This document shows positions 10,759-19,118 of a stretch of 64,000 nucleotides of DNA, piece by piece; positions within the stretch are counted from its first letter, which is position 1; each line of letters opens with the position of its first letter. The notes beneath the pieces were generated by a model that saw only the letters and a list, made by a program, of their open reading frames with translations, ran no database searches and had not been told where the DNA came from. This DNA comes from AP-15 sp963735445 (GTDB lineage: Bacteria; Pseudomonadota; Alphaproteobacteria; ATCC43930; CGMCC-115725). A program made the translations under genes and the position numbers. Location of the stretch: contig CAVTLC010000019.1 of assembly GCA_963735445.1 (NCBI GenBank), positions 15,190 to 79,189 of the forward strand. The letters are read 5' to 3'.

Positions 10759-11848
10759 ATGGCAATCGAAGGAGCCAAAGCTCTGCGCCGCGGCTGGACC
10801 ACCGGCGCCTGCGCCGCGGCGGCCGCCCGCGCTGCCTATGCGGCTCTGGCAACGGGCCGCTTTCCCGATCCGGTGTCGATCCGGCTGCCGCGCGGGGGGA
10901 CGGCGCAATTCGGCCTGGCGCTCGCCGAAATACGCGAAGGCCGCTGCCGTGCGGGTATCGTAAAGGATGCCGGCGACGATCCCGACGTGACCCATGGCGC
11001 TCTCGTGATTGCGGAGGTGGCGCCGGCACCGCCCGGCTACGGGTATCAGCTTTGCTGCGGGAGAGGGCGTCGGCACAGTCACGCGTGCTGGGCTGGCCCT
11101 GGCGATCGGCGAACCGGCGATCAATCCGGGGCCACGGGCGATGATCCGCGATGCGCTGTTGGACGAGGCGGATGAGAATGGTCTGCCCCCGCCGGACCTG
11201 ACTGTTACGATCTCGATCCCGGATGGCGAAAATCTTGCAAAAAAAACCATGAACGCTCGGCTTGGAATCGTTGGCGGCCTGTCGATACTGGGGACGACTG
11301 GGATCGTCATCCCCTATTCTTGTTCATCATGGATCCATTCGATCCAGCGAGGGATCGACGTCGCGCGCGCTGCCGGGCTCGACCACATCGCGGCCACAAC
11401 CGGGGCAACCTCCGAACGCGCCGTCCAGCGCCTTTACAGCTTGCCCGATCATGCGCTGATCGACATGGGCGATTTTGCCGGAGGCACACTGAAATACCTA
11501 CGGACCCATCCGATCGCGCGGGTGACGATTGCGGGCGGTTTTGCCAAACTCGCCAAACTCGCCGCCGGGCATCTCGATTTGCATTCGCGGCGCAGCCGGG
11601 TCGATATTGCAGCGCTGGCGGACAGGCTCGCTGCCGTAGGAGCCGATGCGGCTGCAGTGCAGGCAGCGCGGCAAGCTGAGGGTGCTGGCGAGATGCTGGC
11701 GCTAGCGGGTGAAAAACGGGAAGCGCTCGCTCGCGACGTGGCAAAACGCGCTCGCGAGGTGGCGCTCGCAACCTTGAGCGGTGAGACCAGCATCGAGGTC
11801 GCAATTGTCGACCGCGATGGCGCCTTTATCGCGCGGGTGGGATGCTGA
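10759..11848 (+). CDS. cbiD: Cobalt-precorrin-5B C(1)-methyltransferase, frameshifted
   Basis: CbiD methylates C-1 of cobalt-precorrin-5B during corrin synthesis. The frame from ATG 10759 gives the family start RRGWTTGACAAAAARAAY and KDAGDDPDVTHGALV, then breaks down after about residue 92. The next frame picks up exactly with FAAGEGVGTVTRAGLALAIGEPAINP and runs on through YSCSSWIHSIQRGIDVAR to 11848. One extra base near 11030-11045 explains the break; the rejoined protein is about 362 residues, the normal length. The stop abuts the cobK start (TGATG). It may be an assembly error or a true lesion; loss would block this branch unless another C-1 methylase is present elsewhere. Confidence 0.87.
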
Positions 11849-12624
11849 TGGCGAAACGCCTCCTCATTCTCGGAGGGACCGTCGAGGCGGCGGCGCTGGC
11901 TCGCGCGGCGATCGCGCGCTTCGGCGATAATGTCGTGGTGACGACCTCGCTTGCCGGGCGGACCGAACGGCCGGGCCCCATTCCCGGACAAATCCGGATC
12001 GGTGGATTTGGCGGAGCCACGGGGCTTGCCGCCTATGTCCAGGAGCATGCGATCGATTGCTTGATCGATGCGACGCATCCGTTCGCGGCGGCGGTATCGG
12101 CCGAAGCACGGGCAGCCTGTGAGCTCGCAAACGTGCCGCGATTGACGATGCTGCGGCCACCTTGGCGGCGGCATCCGCTCGACCGTTGGATCGAGGTCGA
12201 TGATATGGCGGCAGCGGCCGGGGTTGTCGCCCGTATCGGGTGGCGCGCGTGGCTGACGATCGGCGCCGGCGGGATCGCAGCCTTTTCGGCGGTTACCGGT
12301 GTCCGATTCCTGGTTCGGCTGGTCGACCCGCCACGCCAGCCCTTGCCGCTGCGCTTTTGCGAGGTCGTCATCGGACGAGGTCCGTTTACGCTCGCCAACG
12401 AGCGGCACTTGATTGCGCGGCACGCGATCAATGTGCTGGTGTGCAAGGCGAGCGGCGGCGCCGCGACCGAAGCCAAACTGATCGCCGCCCGCGAGTTCAG
12501 CCTGCCTGTCGTTATGGTGCGCCGTCCCGCGCCCGAGCCGGGCGATGTGGCGCAAACTGTGGAGCAGGCGCTCGACTGGCTCGAATATCCGGACCGCGTT
12601 TCGTTACCGATGAGGGTGTCATGA
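11848..12624 (+). CDS. cobK: Precorrin-6A/cobalt-precorrin-6A reductase
   Basis: 258-residue CobK/CbiJ reductase that reduces the C18-C19 bond of precorrin-6A with NADPH. Typical segments are LLILGGTVEAAALA at the N-terminus, VTTSLAGRTERPGP, GGFGGATGLAAYVQEHAIDCLIDATHPFAA and the C-terminal VCKASGGAATEAKLIAARE. The ATG at 11848 shares its A with the cbiD TGA; another in-frame ATG lies at 11842. The stop overlaps the next gene in ATGA. CobK and CbiJ are homologous, so this gene does not decide between the aerobic and anaerobic pathway. Confidence 0.93.
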   Translation: MAKRLLILGGTVEAAALARAAIARFGDNVVVTTSLAGRTERPGPIPGQIRIGGFGGATGLAAYVQEHAIDCLIDATHPFAAAVSAEARAACELANVPRLTMLRPPWRRHPLDRWIEVDDMAAAAGVVARIGWRAWLTIGAGGIAAFSAVTGVRFLVRLVDPPRQPLPLRFCEVVIGRGPFTLANERHLIARHAINVLVCKASGGAATEAKLIAAREFSLPVVMVRRPAPEPGDVAQTVEQALDWLEYPDRVSLPMRVS

Positions 12625-13211
12625 AGGTCCGCTGGATCGCGATTATCGCACTTTCGGTGATCGTCCAGGTCAATTTCGGGTCTGCTGCCCGTGCCCAGCT
12701 CAACATCAATCCTTTTAGCGCCTATTACGACAATGTCGCGCGTGCCGCGGCCAAAAACGACGCCGAGGCGGTCCGGCGGCTGGTCGGCGGCGGCGACGGA
12801 AGCCCCAATCAGGTCGACGACCAGTCCCGCACCGCGATGCATTATGCGGCGGTTAACGGCAACCTGCAGATCATGGCGATTTTGATCAAAGCAAACGCAA
12901 AGCTAAACCTCGTCAACTCGTTGGGCGACACCCCGTTGCATCTCGCCGCCGCGCAGAACCAGATTGAAGCAGGAAAACTGCTGCTCGACGCCGGAGCGGA
13001 GGTTGACCCCCAAAACAAGGAGGGCATGACCCCGCTGATGATCGCCGCGAGCCATGGCAGCCTCGAAATGGTGCGGGCTCTGCTGGCCAAGGGCGCGAGC
13101 CCGACCAAGACCGACTATACCGGGCGCGATGCGCTTGGCTGGGCGCGGGATGGTCACCGCCCCGCCGTCGTCCAAGCTCTGATCCGGGCGCAGGGCGCTA
13201 AAGGTTCCTAG
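12621..13211 (+). CDS. Secreted/periplasmic ankyrin-repeat protein
   Basis: 196 residues. An N-terminal signal peptide of about 25 residues (hydrophobic stretch IAIIALSVIVQV, likely cleavage after AARA) precedes four or five ankyrin repeats. Clear repeat units include TAMHYAAVNGNLQIMAILIKA, TPLHLAAAQNQIEAGKLLLDAGA and TPLMIAASHGSLEMVRALLAKGA. The ATG overlaps the cobK stop by four bases, so it is translated with the cobalamin genes. No role in cobalamin synthesis is known for such proteins, and the linkage may only reflect operon packing. The binding partner is unknown. Confidence 0.88.
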   Translation: MKVRWIAIIALSVIVQVNFGSAARAQLNINPFSAYYDNVARAAAKNDAEAVRRLVGGGDGSPNQVDDQSRTAMHYAAVNGNLQIMAILIKANAKLNLVNSLGDTPLHLAAAQNQIEAGKLLLDAGAEVDPQNKEGMTPLMIAASHGSLEMVRALLAKGASPTKTDYTGRDALGWARDGHRPAVVQALIRAQGAKGS

Positions 13212-13239
13212 CCGCCAGCGGGCCGAGAAAGGAGGGGTC

Positions 13240-14094
13240 ATGGCAAGCCGTCACGAAATCACGACCGAGTTGGACATCGTGTTTGCCGTGCATGACGGCG
13301 TCGAGCTGCTCGGCGATCTCTATTTACCGGTCGGAGCGGGCGCCGCCCCAGTCGTAATCGGAGTGCATGGCGGCGGTTGGCAACTCGGCGACCGCAAATT
13401 TTACCGGCATTGGGGCAACTATCTCGCGGCAAATGGCTGCGCCGTTTTCGCAATCGAATATCGGCTGATGAAGCCGGGATCAAAGACTTGGCCCGGCGCG
13501 GTCTATGACTGCAAGGCGGCGGTGCAGTTCATCCGCGCGAGGGCGGGCGAGTTTGGTCTCGACCCGGAGCGGATTGCCCTGATGGGCAATTCCGCCGGCG
13601 CGCACCTGGCGGCGCTCGTCGCGCTGGCTGGGATGGAACCGTCATTTTGCAGCGAATATCACGATGATCCGCACGCCAGGGTACGCGCCGATGTAAAAGC
13701 GGTCGTCGGCGTTTATGGCGTCTACGACATGGCGGCGCAGTGGGAGCATGATCTCGTCGCCCGGCCGCGCGACCCGATTACCGAGAAATTCCTCGGCTGC
13801 GCCCCATCGGTCAGTCGCCGAGCCTTCTTCGAAGCCTCGCCGCTCAGCTATGCGACGGTCGACCGAAACACCACGCGGTTCCTGTTGGTCTACGGGCATG
13901 AGGACGATATCGTCGATCCGGCGACCCAATCGCAAAGGTTCCTGACCGCACTCAAGCAAGCCGGCTTTTTCGCGCGCGCGATCGTGGTCCCGGGCGCCGG
14001 TCATTTCTGGTGCTCCGACCCGATCGACGAGCCTGCCGGCTTTGCCGCCTATGTCGCGCCAAAGCTGCTGCGATTCTTGGAGGGCGCAGTCTGA
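13240..14094 (+). CDS. Alpha/beta hydrolase of the HSL/carboxylesterase type
   Basis: 284-residue cytoplasmic serine hydrolase. The oxyanion motif HGGGW is at 43-47 and the nucleophile elbow GNSAG has its serine near 118. The acid is likely the aspartate near 222 in YGHEDDIVD and the histidine is near 255 in PGAGHFW. This arrangement fits the hormone-sensitive-lipase/esterase group that acts on small esters. A strong ribosome site, AAAGGAGG, precedes the ATG. It is a single gene following the cobalamin group with a 28-base gap and could be cotranscribed. The substrate cannot be deduced. Confidence 0.88.
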   Translation: MASRHEITTELDIVFAVHDGVELLGDLYLPVGAGAAPVVIGVHGGGWQLGDRKFYRHWGNYLAANGCAVFAIEYRLMKPGSKTWPGAVYDCKAAVQFIRARAGEFGLDPERIALMGNSAGAHLAALVALAGMEPSFCSEYHDDPHARVRADVKAVVGVYGVYDMAAQWEHDLVARPRDPITEKFLGCAPSVSRRAFFEASPLSYATVDRNTTRFLLVYGHEDDIVDPATQSQRFLTALKQAGFFARAIVVPGAGHFWCSDPIDEPAGFAAYVAPKLLRFLEGAV

Positions 14095-14303
14095 CGGCTC
14101 AACCTGACAAACATCGCCGGCCCGGGTCCGCAGTCGACGTCGTTGGGCGGCCGCCGATCCACCGGAAGCTCGATCTCTGCTGCTTCAACCTCTGCGCTGC
14201 AGATCTCTGCCGCGGCGGCTATCCACGAGAGCGCGGTGACGGGTAGGTTTGCCATCTGCAGCTCCCGCGGGCGCTCTCCGAGATTTCACTAAGCAGGGCA
14301 AGC

Positions 14304-15584
14304 ATGCGCATCGAGATCATCTGCACCGGCGACGAGGTTTTGACCGGCAAGATCGTCAATACCAACTTCAGCTATATGACCCAGAAGCTCGAGGATTATG
14401 GGCTGTCGGTGTCGTGGGGAACGACCGTCGGGGACGATCGCGAAGAATTGCTGGCGGCATTCCAAATGGCGGGGGAGCGTGCCGACGCCGTCATCGTCAA
14501 TGGTGGGCTTGGGCCGACCGTCGATGATCTGTCGCAGGAGATCGCAGCGCGCGCCGCCGGCGTCGATCTCGTGCTCAGCGAAGAATGGCTCGCCCGCATG
14601 GAGGATTTCTTCCGGCGCCGCAACCGCGTCATGTCGGCGAACAATCGCAAGCAGGCGATGCTGCCGGTCGGCTCCGAAATGCTCGACAACCCGGTCGGCA
14701 CCGCCTGCGGGTTTGCGCTCGACATCGGCAAGGCGCGGTTCTTTTTCACTCCCGGCGTGCCCCGCGAACTGTTCCGGATGCTCGAAGAACAGATCATTCC
14801 GCGGCTTTTGGCGCGCGCCGGCACACCGGGCGTCATTCACCTCAAACGCTTTCACTCCTATGGCCTCGGCGAGTTGCATGTCGACCAGCTGCTGGCCGGG
14901 GTCGAGGATCTGGCGCCGGACGGCAGCATCAAACTCGGCTTTCGCAGCCATTACCCGCAGATCGAGACCAAGCTGACGGTGCGTGGCGTCGATCAAGACG
15001 ACATCGACCGCAAATTGGCGCCGGTCGTGGCCGAGGTCCGCAAGCGGCTCGGCAATTTCATTCTCGCGGAGGACGGTCAGACTTTGGAGGGCGTCTTGTT
15101 GGCGGAACTCGCGAAGCGCGAGGGCTCGCTGGCAGTCGTCGAGACCTATACCGGCGGCCAGATCGCCGCCCGCATTGCCCCGTTGCCCGGCGCCGAAAAG
15201 GTCTTCCGCCGCGGTCTTGTCGCCCGCGATCCGGCCGAGATTGCCGCTGCCCTCGGGCTTGACGGCGCATTGATTTCGGGCGAGCTCAGCCGCGAGAGCG
15301 CCGAGGCCGTGGCCCACGCGATCCGTCAGGAAACCGGCGCCAGCCACGCGCTGGCGGTTCTGATCGAGGTCGATGACGGGCCCGACCGCATCGATTTTGG
15401 CGGCAGCATCTATCTCGCGATCACCGATGGAGATCGGGTCGAGTCGCGCCGCTCGCGCATCTATGGCGGTCGCGACTGGGTGCGGCTCGGCGCCGTCGAG
15501 CTCGGCCTCGACTGTCTGCGCCGCTACCTGCAAGGCCTGCCAGTCACCGAGCGCACCGACTTCGAGCGCACCGATCGCAGCTGA
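14304..15584 (+). CDS. cinA: CinA-family protein (MoCF domain plus CinA C-terminal domain)
   Basis: 426 residues. The N-terminal molybdopterin-binding-like domain (about 1-170) begins MRIEIICTGDEVLTGKIVNTN and contains VNGGLGPTVDD and FFTPGVPRELFRML. The C-terminal CinA domain (about 265-420) contains VVETYTGGQIA and ESAEAVAHAIRQETGASHALAV. Full-length CinA proteins have ADP-ribose pyrophosphatase and sometimes nicotinamide-nucleotide deamidase activity, used in pyridine nucleotide recycling. The deamidase serine normally in ESCTGG is replaced by Tyr-Thr-Gly-Gly here, so deamidase activity is doubtful; this is inferred from the motif alone. AGCAGGG lies upstream of the ATG. It is convergent with the next gene. 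Confidence 0.85.
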   Translation: MRIEIICTGDEVLTGKIVNTNFSYMTQKLEDYGLSVSWGTTVGDDREELLAAFQMAGERADAVIVNGGLGPTVDDLSQEIAARAAGVDLVLSEEWLARMEDFFRRRNRVMSANNRKQAMLPVGSEMLDNPVGTACGFALDIGKARFFFTPGVPRELFRMLEEQIIPRLLARAGTPGVIHLKRFHSYGLGELHVDQLLAGVEDLAPDGSIKLGFRSHYPQIETKLTVRGVDQDDIDRKLAPVVAEVRKRLGNFILAEDGQTLEGVLLAELAKREGSLAVVETYTGGQIAARIAPLPGAEKVFRRGLVARDPAEIAAALGLDGALISGELSRESAEAVAHAIRQETGASHALAVLIEVDDGPDRIDFGGSIYLAITDGDRVESRRSRIYGGRDWVRLGAVELGLDCLRRYLQGLPVTERTDFERTDRS

Positions 15585-15645
15585 TCGACCAATCCGCATC
15601 GGTGATGAACTCCGCCCGTCGCCCGTCTGAAGCGGAGCGCGCTGT

Positions 15646-15661
15646 GCCGCCGATTGGCGGC
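15646..15661. terminator. Palindrome between convergent genes, possible terminator
   Basis: GCCGCC at 15646-15651 and GGCGGC at 15656-15661 enclose GATT, between the ends of cinA and the ABM-domain gene. It is followed by CTCTTCT rather than a clean T run, so termination is only plausible. Confidence 0.35.
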
Positions 15662-15720
15662 CTCTTCTACAGGCAGTTGGGTGGCGTCAGCCTCGCTGAG
15701 GCCCGACCTGCCGGTTCGGT

Positions 15721-16390
15721 CTAACCACCGTCCTGCGCGGCAGTAACGGGCGGATAATATTGCGGCGCCTCACGGCGGTCGTTCATGCCGTAGTCGCGGA
15801 TGACGCGCACCGCCCGGTGCCGGATATCGGCATGATGAGCCACGGGTCGCCAAAGCTCTCCGGCGGCAGCATCGCTCCACGATGCGAGGAGCAGCGCCCT
15901 GTGCGGATCATTGATGCCGGCAAAGGTCTCGTGCTCAACACGCTCCATTCATTCCCGCCCGCGGCAGCCCCAACGCCGTTGCGAGATCAGCCGACCCCGA
16001 CCCTTGCCCTGCGAGTTCGGATATGGTCACGAGTTTGGCGGCGGCGATCTCGGTGTCATCGAAGCGCTGCCTGGACAGGCTATGGCCGGCTGGTAGACGG
16101 CTGTCCGCGACGATTTCGCCGACACGAAGATGGTAATCCTCGAAGATCTCGGATCGGCCGCGCGCCTGGGCGTGATGATGTCGGGCAAGGGTGCGCCAGC
16201 GGATCACCGCCTTCTCATCACGCCAAATCGACAGCGACAGAACCCGGCCCGCCCGCTGGCGGCTGCGGAACCGCTCGTTTTCGAGAAAGCCGTCGACTTG
16301 CTCGAGTTCAGGCCGCAAGGACCCTGCAAGCGCCAGGTAGTCTTCCCAGCGATCCGGCCTCGGCTGCACCTCAAAGATCACGGCAAACAT
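15721..16390 (-). CDS. Antibiotic biosynthesis monooxygenase (ABM) domain protein, frameshifted
   Basis: A dimeric alpha-beta barrel protein. The N-terminal ABM domain (MFAVIFEVQPRPDRWEDYL, then VDGFLENERFRSRQR and LSLSIWRDEKAVIRWR) reads from 16390 until a stop near 15935. The conserved C-terminal part (MERVEHETFAGINDP, LLLASWSDAAAGELW, VRVIRDYGMNDRREAPQYYPPV) lies one frame over and ends at 15721. One extra base near 15935-15950 joins them into about 222 residues. The VRVIRDYGM...REAPQYYP ending is characteristic of a two-part ABM family common in alphaproteobacteria. The enzymatic role is unknown; some ABM proteins oxidise polycyclic compounds or degrade haem, but no such residues are obvious. 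Confidence 0.72.
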
Positions 16391-16551
16391 CTCGGCCTCC
16401 TTGGCGAAGCAGATCGTGGATATGACCGCAGCCGGCGGTCAGGTCGAGCGCCTACGCTTCGTTCGCGAGCGAACCGGTCGATCCCGCCATAGGAACCCGC
16501 CCTTCTCCGCCCCCGTTTGCCGGTCAGAAGCAACCGAATGGAGGATTGCGG

Positions 16552-16935
16552 ATGGACACGGTCGAGAGAACCGATGCGAATGTGCGCGAGACTGCTCGCC
16601 TGATTGCCAGCGACAAGGTCGAGAGCACATCGGTGCGCGACAGCGCCGGCAACAAGGTCGGCACGATCGAGCGCGTCATGATCGACAAGCGCAGCGGGAA
16701 GGTCGCCTACGCGGTGATGAGCTTTGGCGGGTTCCTCGGCATGGGCGCCGACTACGTCTCGTTGCCGTGGCATGTCCTGCGCTACAACGAGAACCTCGAC
16801 GCCTACGAGCTGAATGTGACCGAGGATCAGCTGCGCGGCGCTCCGCCGGCAACCGGCGGGTGGGACACCGGCACCGTCAGCCGCGAGTGGGAACGCAACA
16901 TCCACAACTACTACGGGGTCGACCCGTACTGGTAA
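16552..16935 (+). CDS. PRC-barrel domain protein
   Basis: 127-residue protein dominated by one PRC-barrel domain (about 17-90). The domain reads LIASDKVESTSVRDSAGNKVG, IERVMIDKRSGKVAYAVMSFGGFLGMGADYVSLPW. The C-terminal 35 residues are Trp/Gly/Tyr rich. GGAGG at 16540-16545 favours the ATG at 16552 over the TTG six bases upstream. PRC barrels occur in RNA processing proteins, photosynthetic reaction centres and many short stress-related proteins of soil alphaproteobacteria. This stand-alone form belongs to the last group and its function is unproven. It is divergent from the ABM gene across 161 bases. Confidence 0.85.
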   Translation: MDTVERTDANVRETARLIASDKVESTSVRDSAGNKVGTIERVMIDKRSGKVAYAVMSFGGFLGMGADYVSLPWHVLRYNENLDAYELNVTEDQLRGAPPATGGWDTGTVSREWERNIHNYYGVDPYW

Positions 16936-17008
16936 GTAGCCGCTCGACGAAGAAATACGGAGGGGCGGCTTCGACCGCCCGTTTCGTTTCGTCTGGTACT
17001 CGCCGACC

Positions 17009-18163
17009 TTAGTCGCGCCCCCAAAGGATCTTCGTCGCGCGGCGCGCCCCTTCGGCCAAGGCCTCGAATTTGGCCCAGCAGATCGACGGGTGGCCGACTC
17101 TGGTGCCGATGCCGCAATCGGTTCCGGCAAGCACGTTTTCGCGCCCAACGAGCCGGGCATAGCGCACCAGCCGCTCGGCGATCAGGTCGGGATGCTCGAT
17201 AAAATCGGTGCAGTGACCGACGACGCCAGGAATAAGAGTGGCCCCTTCCGGCAACTTCACCTCCTCGAACACCCGCCACTCATGTTCATGGCACGGGTTT
17301 GAGGCTTCGATCGAAAAGCTCCCCGCTCGCACGCTAAAGATCAGGTCGATGATCTCCTTGAGCGGAATATCGTCGTGATGCGGGCCGTGATGGCTGCCCC
17401 AGCACACATGCAGCCGGACTTTTTCCTTTGGTATGCCTGACAGCGCGTGGTTTAGCGCATCGACCCTCATTGCCGCATATCGGCGGTATTCGGGCAATGT
17501 TATCTCAGGCAGGCAATTCCACCCGTCGGGCAAATCCGGGTCGTCGATCTGCAGCAGAAAGCCCGCGTCAACGATCGCCTGATATTCCTGATGCATGACA
17601 TCGGCGATGGCGAAGACGAATTCCTCGTCGCTTTTGTAGTACTCGTTGACGAGCCAGTGTTCGATTGTGCCCGGCGAGTTGGCCGGCAGAAACGCGCCTG
17701 CGACATTGACGGTGGCGACTGCCGCCTTGAGGTTCGCGATGTCCGCCGCAATCTCGGCTTGCCCGGTGTAGCGCAGTTTTTCTACGCAGACCGGCATCGT
17801 CGGAGGCCCGACCGGGCGGGCTCGCGGGTTGGCCCGAAAATAATCGGCGAATTTGGTTTCGTCGCGCGCGGTGATGCTGAGCCGGCGCGGGCCGGCGGAG
17901 GGACGTTCGACATAGCCGGCGATCCGCCAGCGGACGTAATCGGTAAAATTCGTTTTCGACAACTCGCCGTCATTGACGCTATCGAGCCCGCACTCGACCT
18001 GTTGCCGCACGACCTCCGCGACCGCCGATTTGAGCCGTGCTGCGAGCGCCTCCGCGTCATAAGCATCGCCACTCGCCCTAGCGACGACCATTTCCCTGAG
18101 ATCGGCCGGGCGCGGCAAAGAGCCCGCATGGGTCGTCAAAATCCGGTCTGTGCTGTAAAGCAT
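17009..18163 (-). CDS. Cobalamin-independent methionine synthase II-like protein (MetE C-terminal family)
   Basis: 384 residues from the ATG at 18163, with GGGGGAGG six bases upstream; a TTG sits just before. The fold is the MetE/UROD barrel. It opens RILTTHAGSLPRP and has metal-site candidates in RLHVCWGSHHGPHHDDIPL (His/Cys) and in AGTDCGIGTRVGHP (Cys near the end). The N-terminal MetE half is missing, as in the short COG0620 proteins related to epoxyalkane:CoM transferase and to archaeal MetE. It probably transfers an alkyl group to or from a thiol, substrate unknown. It is not confirmed as a methionine synthase. There is no operon partner: convergent with the PRC gene and 100 bases from lolD. 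Confidence 0.82.
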   Translation of the reverse strand: MLYSTDRILTTHAGSLPRPADLREMVVARASGDAYDAEALAARLKSAVAEVVRQQVECGLDSVNDGELSKTNFTDYVRWRIAGYVERPSAGPRRLSITARDETKFADYFRANPRARPVGPPTMPVCVEKLRYTGQAEIAADIANLKAAVATVNVAGAFLPANSPGTIEHWLVNEYYKSDEEFVFAIADVMHQEYQAIVDAGFLLQIDDPDLPDGWNCLPEITLPEYRRYAAMRVDALNHALSGIPKEKVRLHVCWGSHHGPHHDDIPLKEIIDLIFSVRAGSFSIEASNPCHEHEWRVFEEVKLPEGATLIPGVVGHCTDFIEHPDLIAERLVRYARLVGRENVLAGTDCGIGTRVGHPSICWAKFEALAEGARRATKILWGRD

Positions 18164-18263
18164 CAAGCGCCTCCCCCTGTTTCATGTTTCTTGCGGAGGA
18201 ATTCCGCGCCGAATTTGTGCGACAACCGCCGGCCTCGGTAAAGAGCGCCGCAAGGTGCGGGGG

Positions 18264-19118
18264 CTATGCGGCGGGCTTCAGCCGGCCGTCTTCGAGCGCG
18301 ACGATCCGGTCGAGGCGGTGGGCCAATTCGATATTATGCGTCGCGATCAAAGCCGCGAGCCCGGTGCGGCGGACGAGATCGATCAGCGTGTTCATGACCC
18401 CCTCCCCGGTGGCGTGGTCGAGATTGCCTGTCGGCTCGTCGCCGAGCAGGATCTTTGGATCATTGGCGAGCGCCCGGACAATCGCAACCCGCTGCTGCTC
18501 GCCGCCCGACAGCCGGGCCGGCCGATGGCTCGCGCGCGCCGCGAGCCCGACACCGGCCAACAATGCAGCGGCTTTTTCGCGCGCTCGGGCGCGGCTGACG
18601 CCGGCGATCATCTGCGGCAGCATGACGTTTTCGAGCGCCGAAAACTCCGCCAGCAGATGGTGAAACTGATACACAAAACCCAATTCGGAGCGGCGCAGCA
18701 AAGTCCGCCGCTCGTCCGGCAGATCGCCGCACTCGGCGCCTGATATCAGCACATTCCCGTCGTCCGGCCGTTCGAGCAGCCCGGCGACATGCAGCAGTGT
18801 CGACTTTCCGGCGCCGGACGGGCCGACCAACGCGACGATCTCGCCGGGATGCAGCGCCAGATCGACGCCGTTCAGTACGACGATTTCGGCGCCGCCGCTG
18901 CGAAAGACACGGCGCACTCCGCGTAATTCCAACGCCGGCGCGGTCCTTTCGCACGAGCCGTCCGGTGCTTCCCATTCCCCCTTGGGGGAGATGGTCAGGG
19001 TAAGGGGGTGACCGCGTGGATCGACTGCGGCACCGCTGCAGGCCTCACCCGGCCCACTCCCACCGGTGGGGGGAGTGGGTTCCCTGCTCGCCGCGGGTCT
19101 TTCGATAGGCACGCTCAC
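18264..19118 (-). CDS. lolD: Lipoprotein-releasing ABC ATPase LolD with repeat-derived N-terminal extension
   Basis: ATPase of the LolCDE complex that releases lipoproteins from the inner membrane. The catalytic body is standard: Walker A LVGPSGAGKSTLLH, signature ARLSGGEQQRVAIVRALA, Walker B ILLGDEPTGNLD and the switch histidine in ALIATHNIELA. The product is 284 residues, about 55 longer than usual. The extra N-terminal part (about 10-60, with PLTLTISPKGEW and PTPPTGGSGPGEA) is encoded by palindromic repeat DNA at 18965-19079. The GTG start is nonetheless credible because it overlaps the lolC/E stop in GTGA. The extension is likely disordered and tolerated. A downstream reinitiation start cannot be ruled out. 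Confidence 0.85.
   Translation of the reverse strand: MSVPIERPAASREPTPPTGGSGPGEACSGAAVDPRGHPLTLTISPKGEWEAPDGSCERTAPALELRGVRRVFRSGGAEIVVLNGVDLALHPGEIVALVGPSGAGKSTLLHVAGLLERPDDGNVLISGAECGDLPDERRTLLRRSELGFVYQFHHLLAEFSALENVMLPQMIAGVSRARAREKAAALLAGVGLAARASHRPARLSGGEQQRVAIVRALANDPKILLGDEPTGNLDHATGEGVMNTLIDLVRRTGLAALIATHNIELAHRLDRIVALEDGRLKPAA
18965..19079. repeat. Palindromic repeat cluster inside lolD 5' end
   Basis: Two inverted repeats lie within the coding start of lolD: CCCCC/GGGGG at 18977-18988 and CCCACTCCC (19053-19061) with GGGAGTGGG (19071-19079) around ACCGGT. The text GGGGGAGATGGTCAGGGTAAGGGGG resembles the widespread proteobacterial GGGAGAGGGTCAGGGTGAGGG repeat family. A related copy sits at 29722-29774. 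Confidence 0.6.

Noticed and set aside
14289..15599. Open frame of 436 codons antisense to cinA
   Set aside because: It mirrors cinA; its product has no recognisable motif and the composition typical of antisense frames in GC-rich genes.
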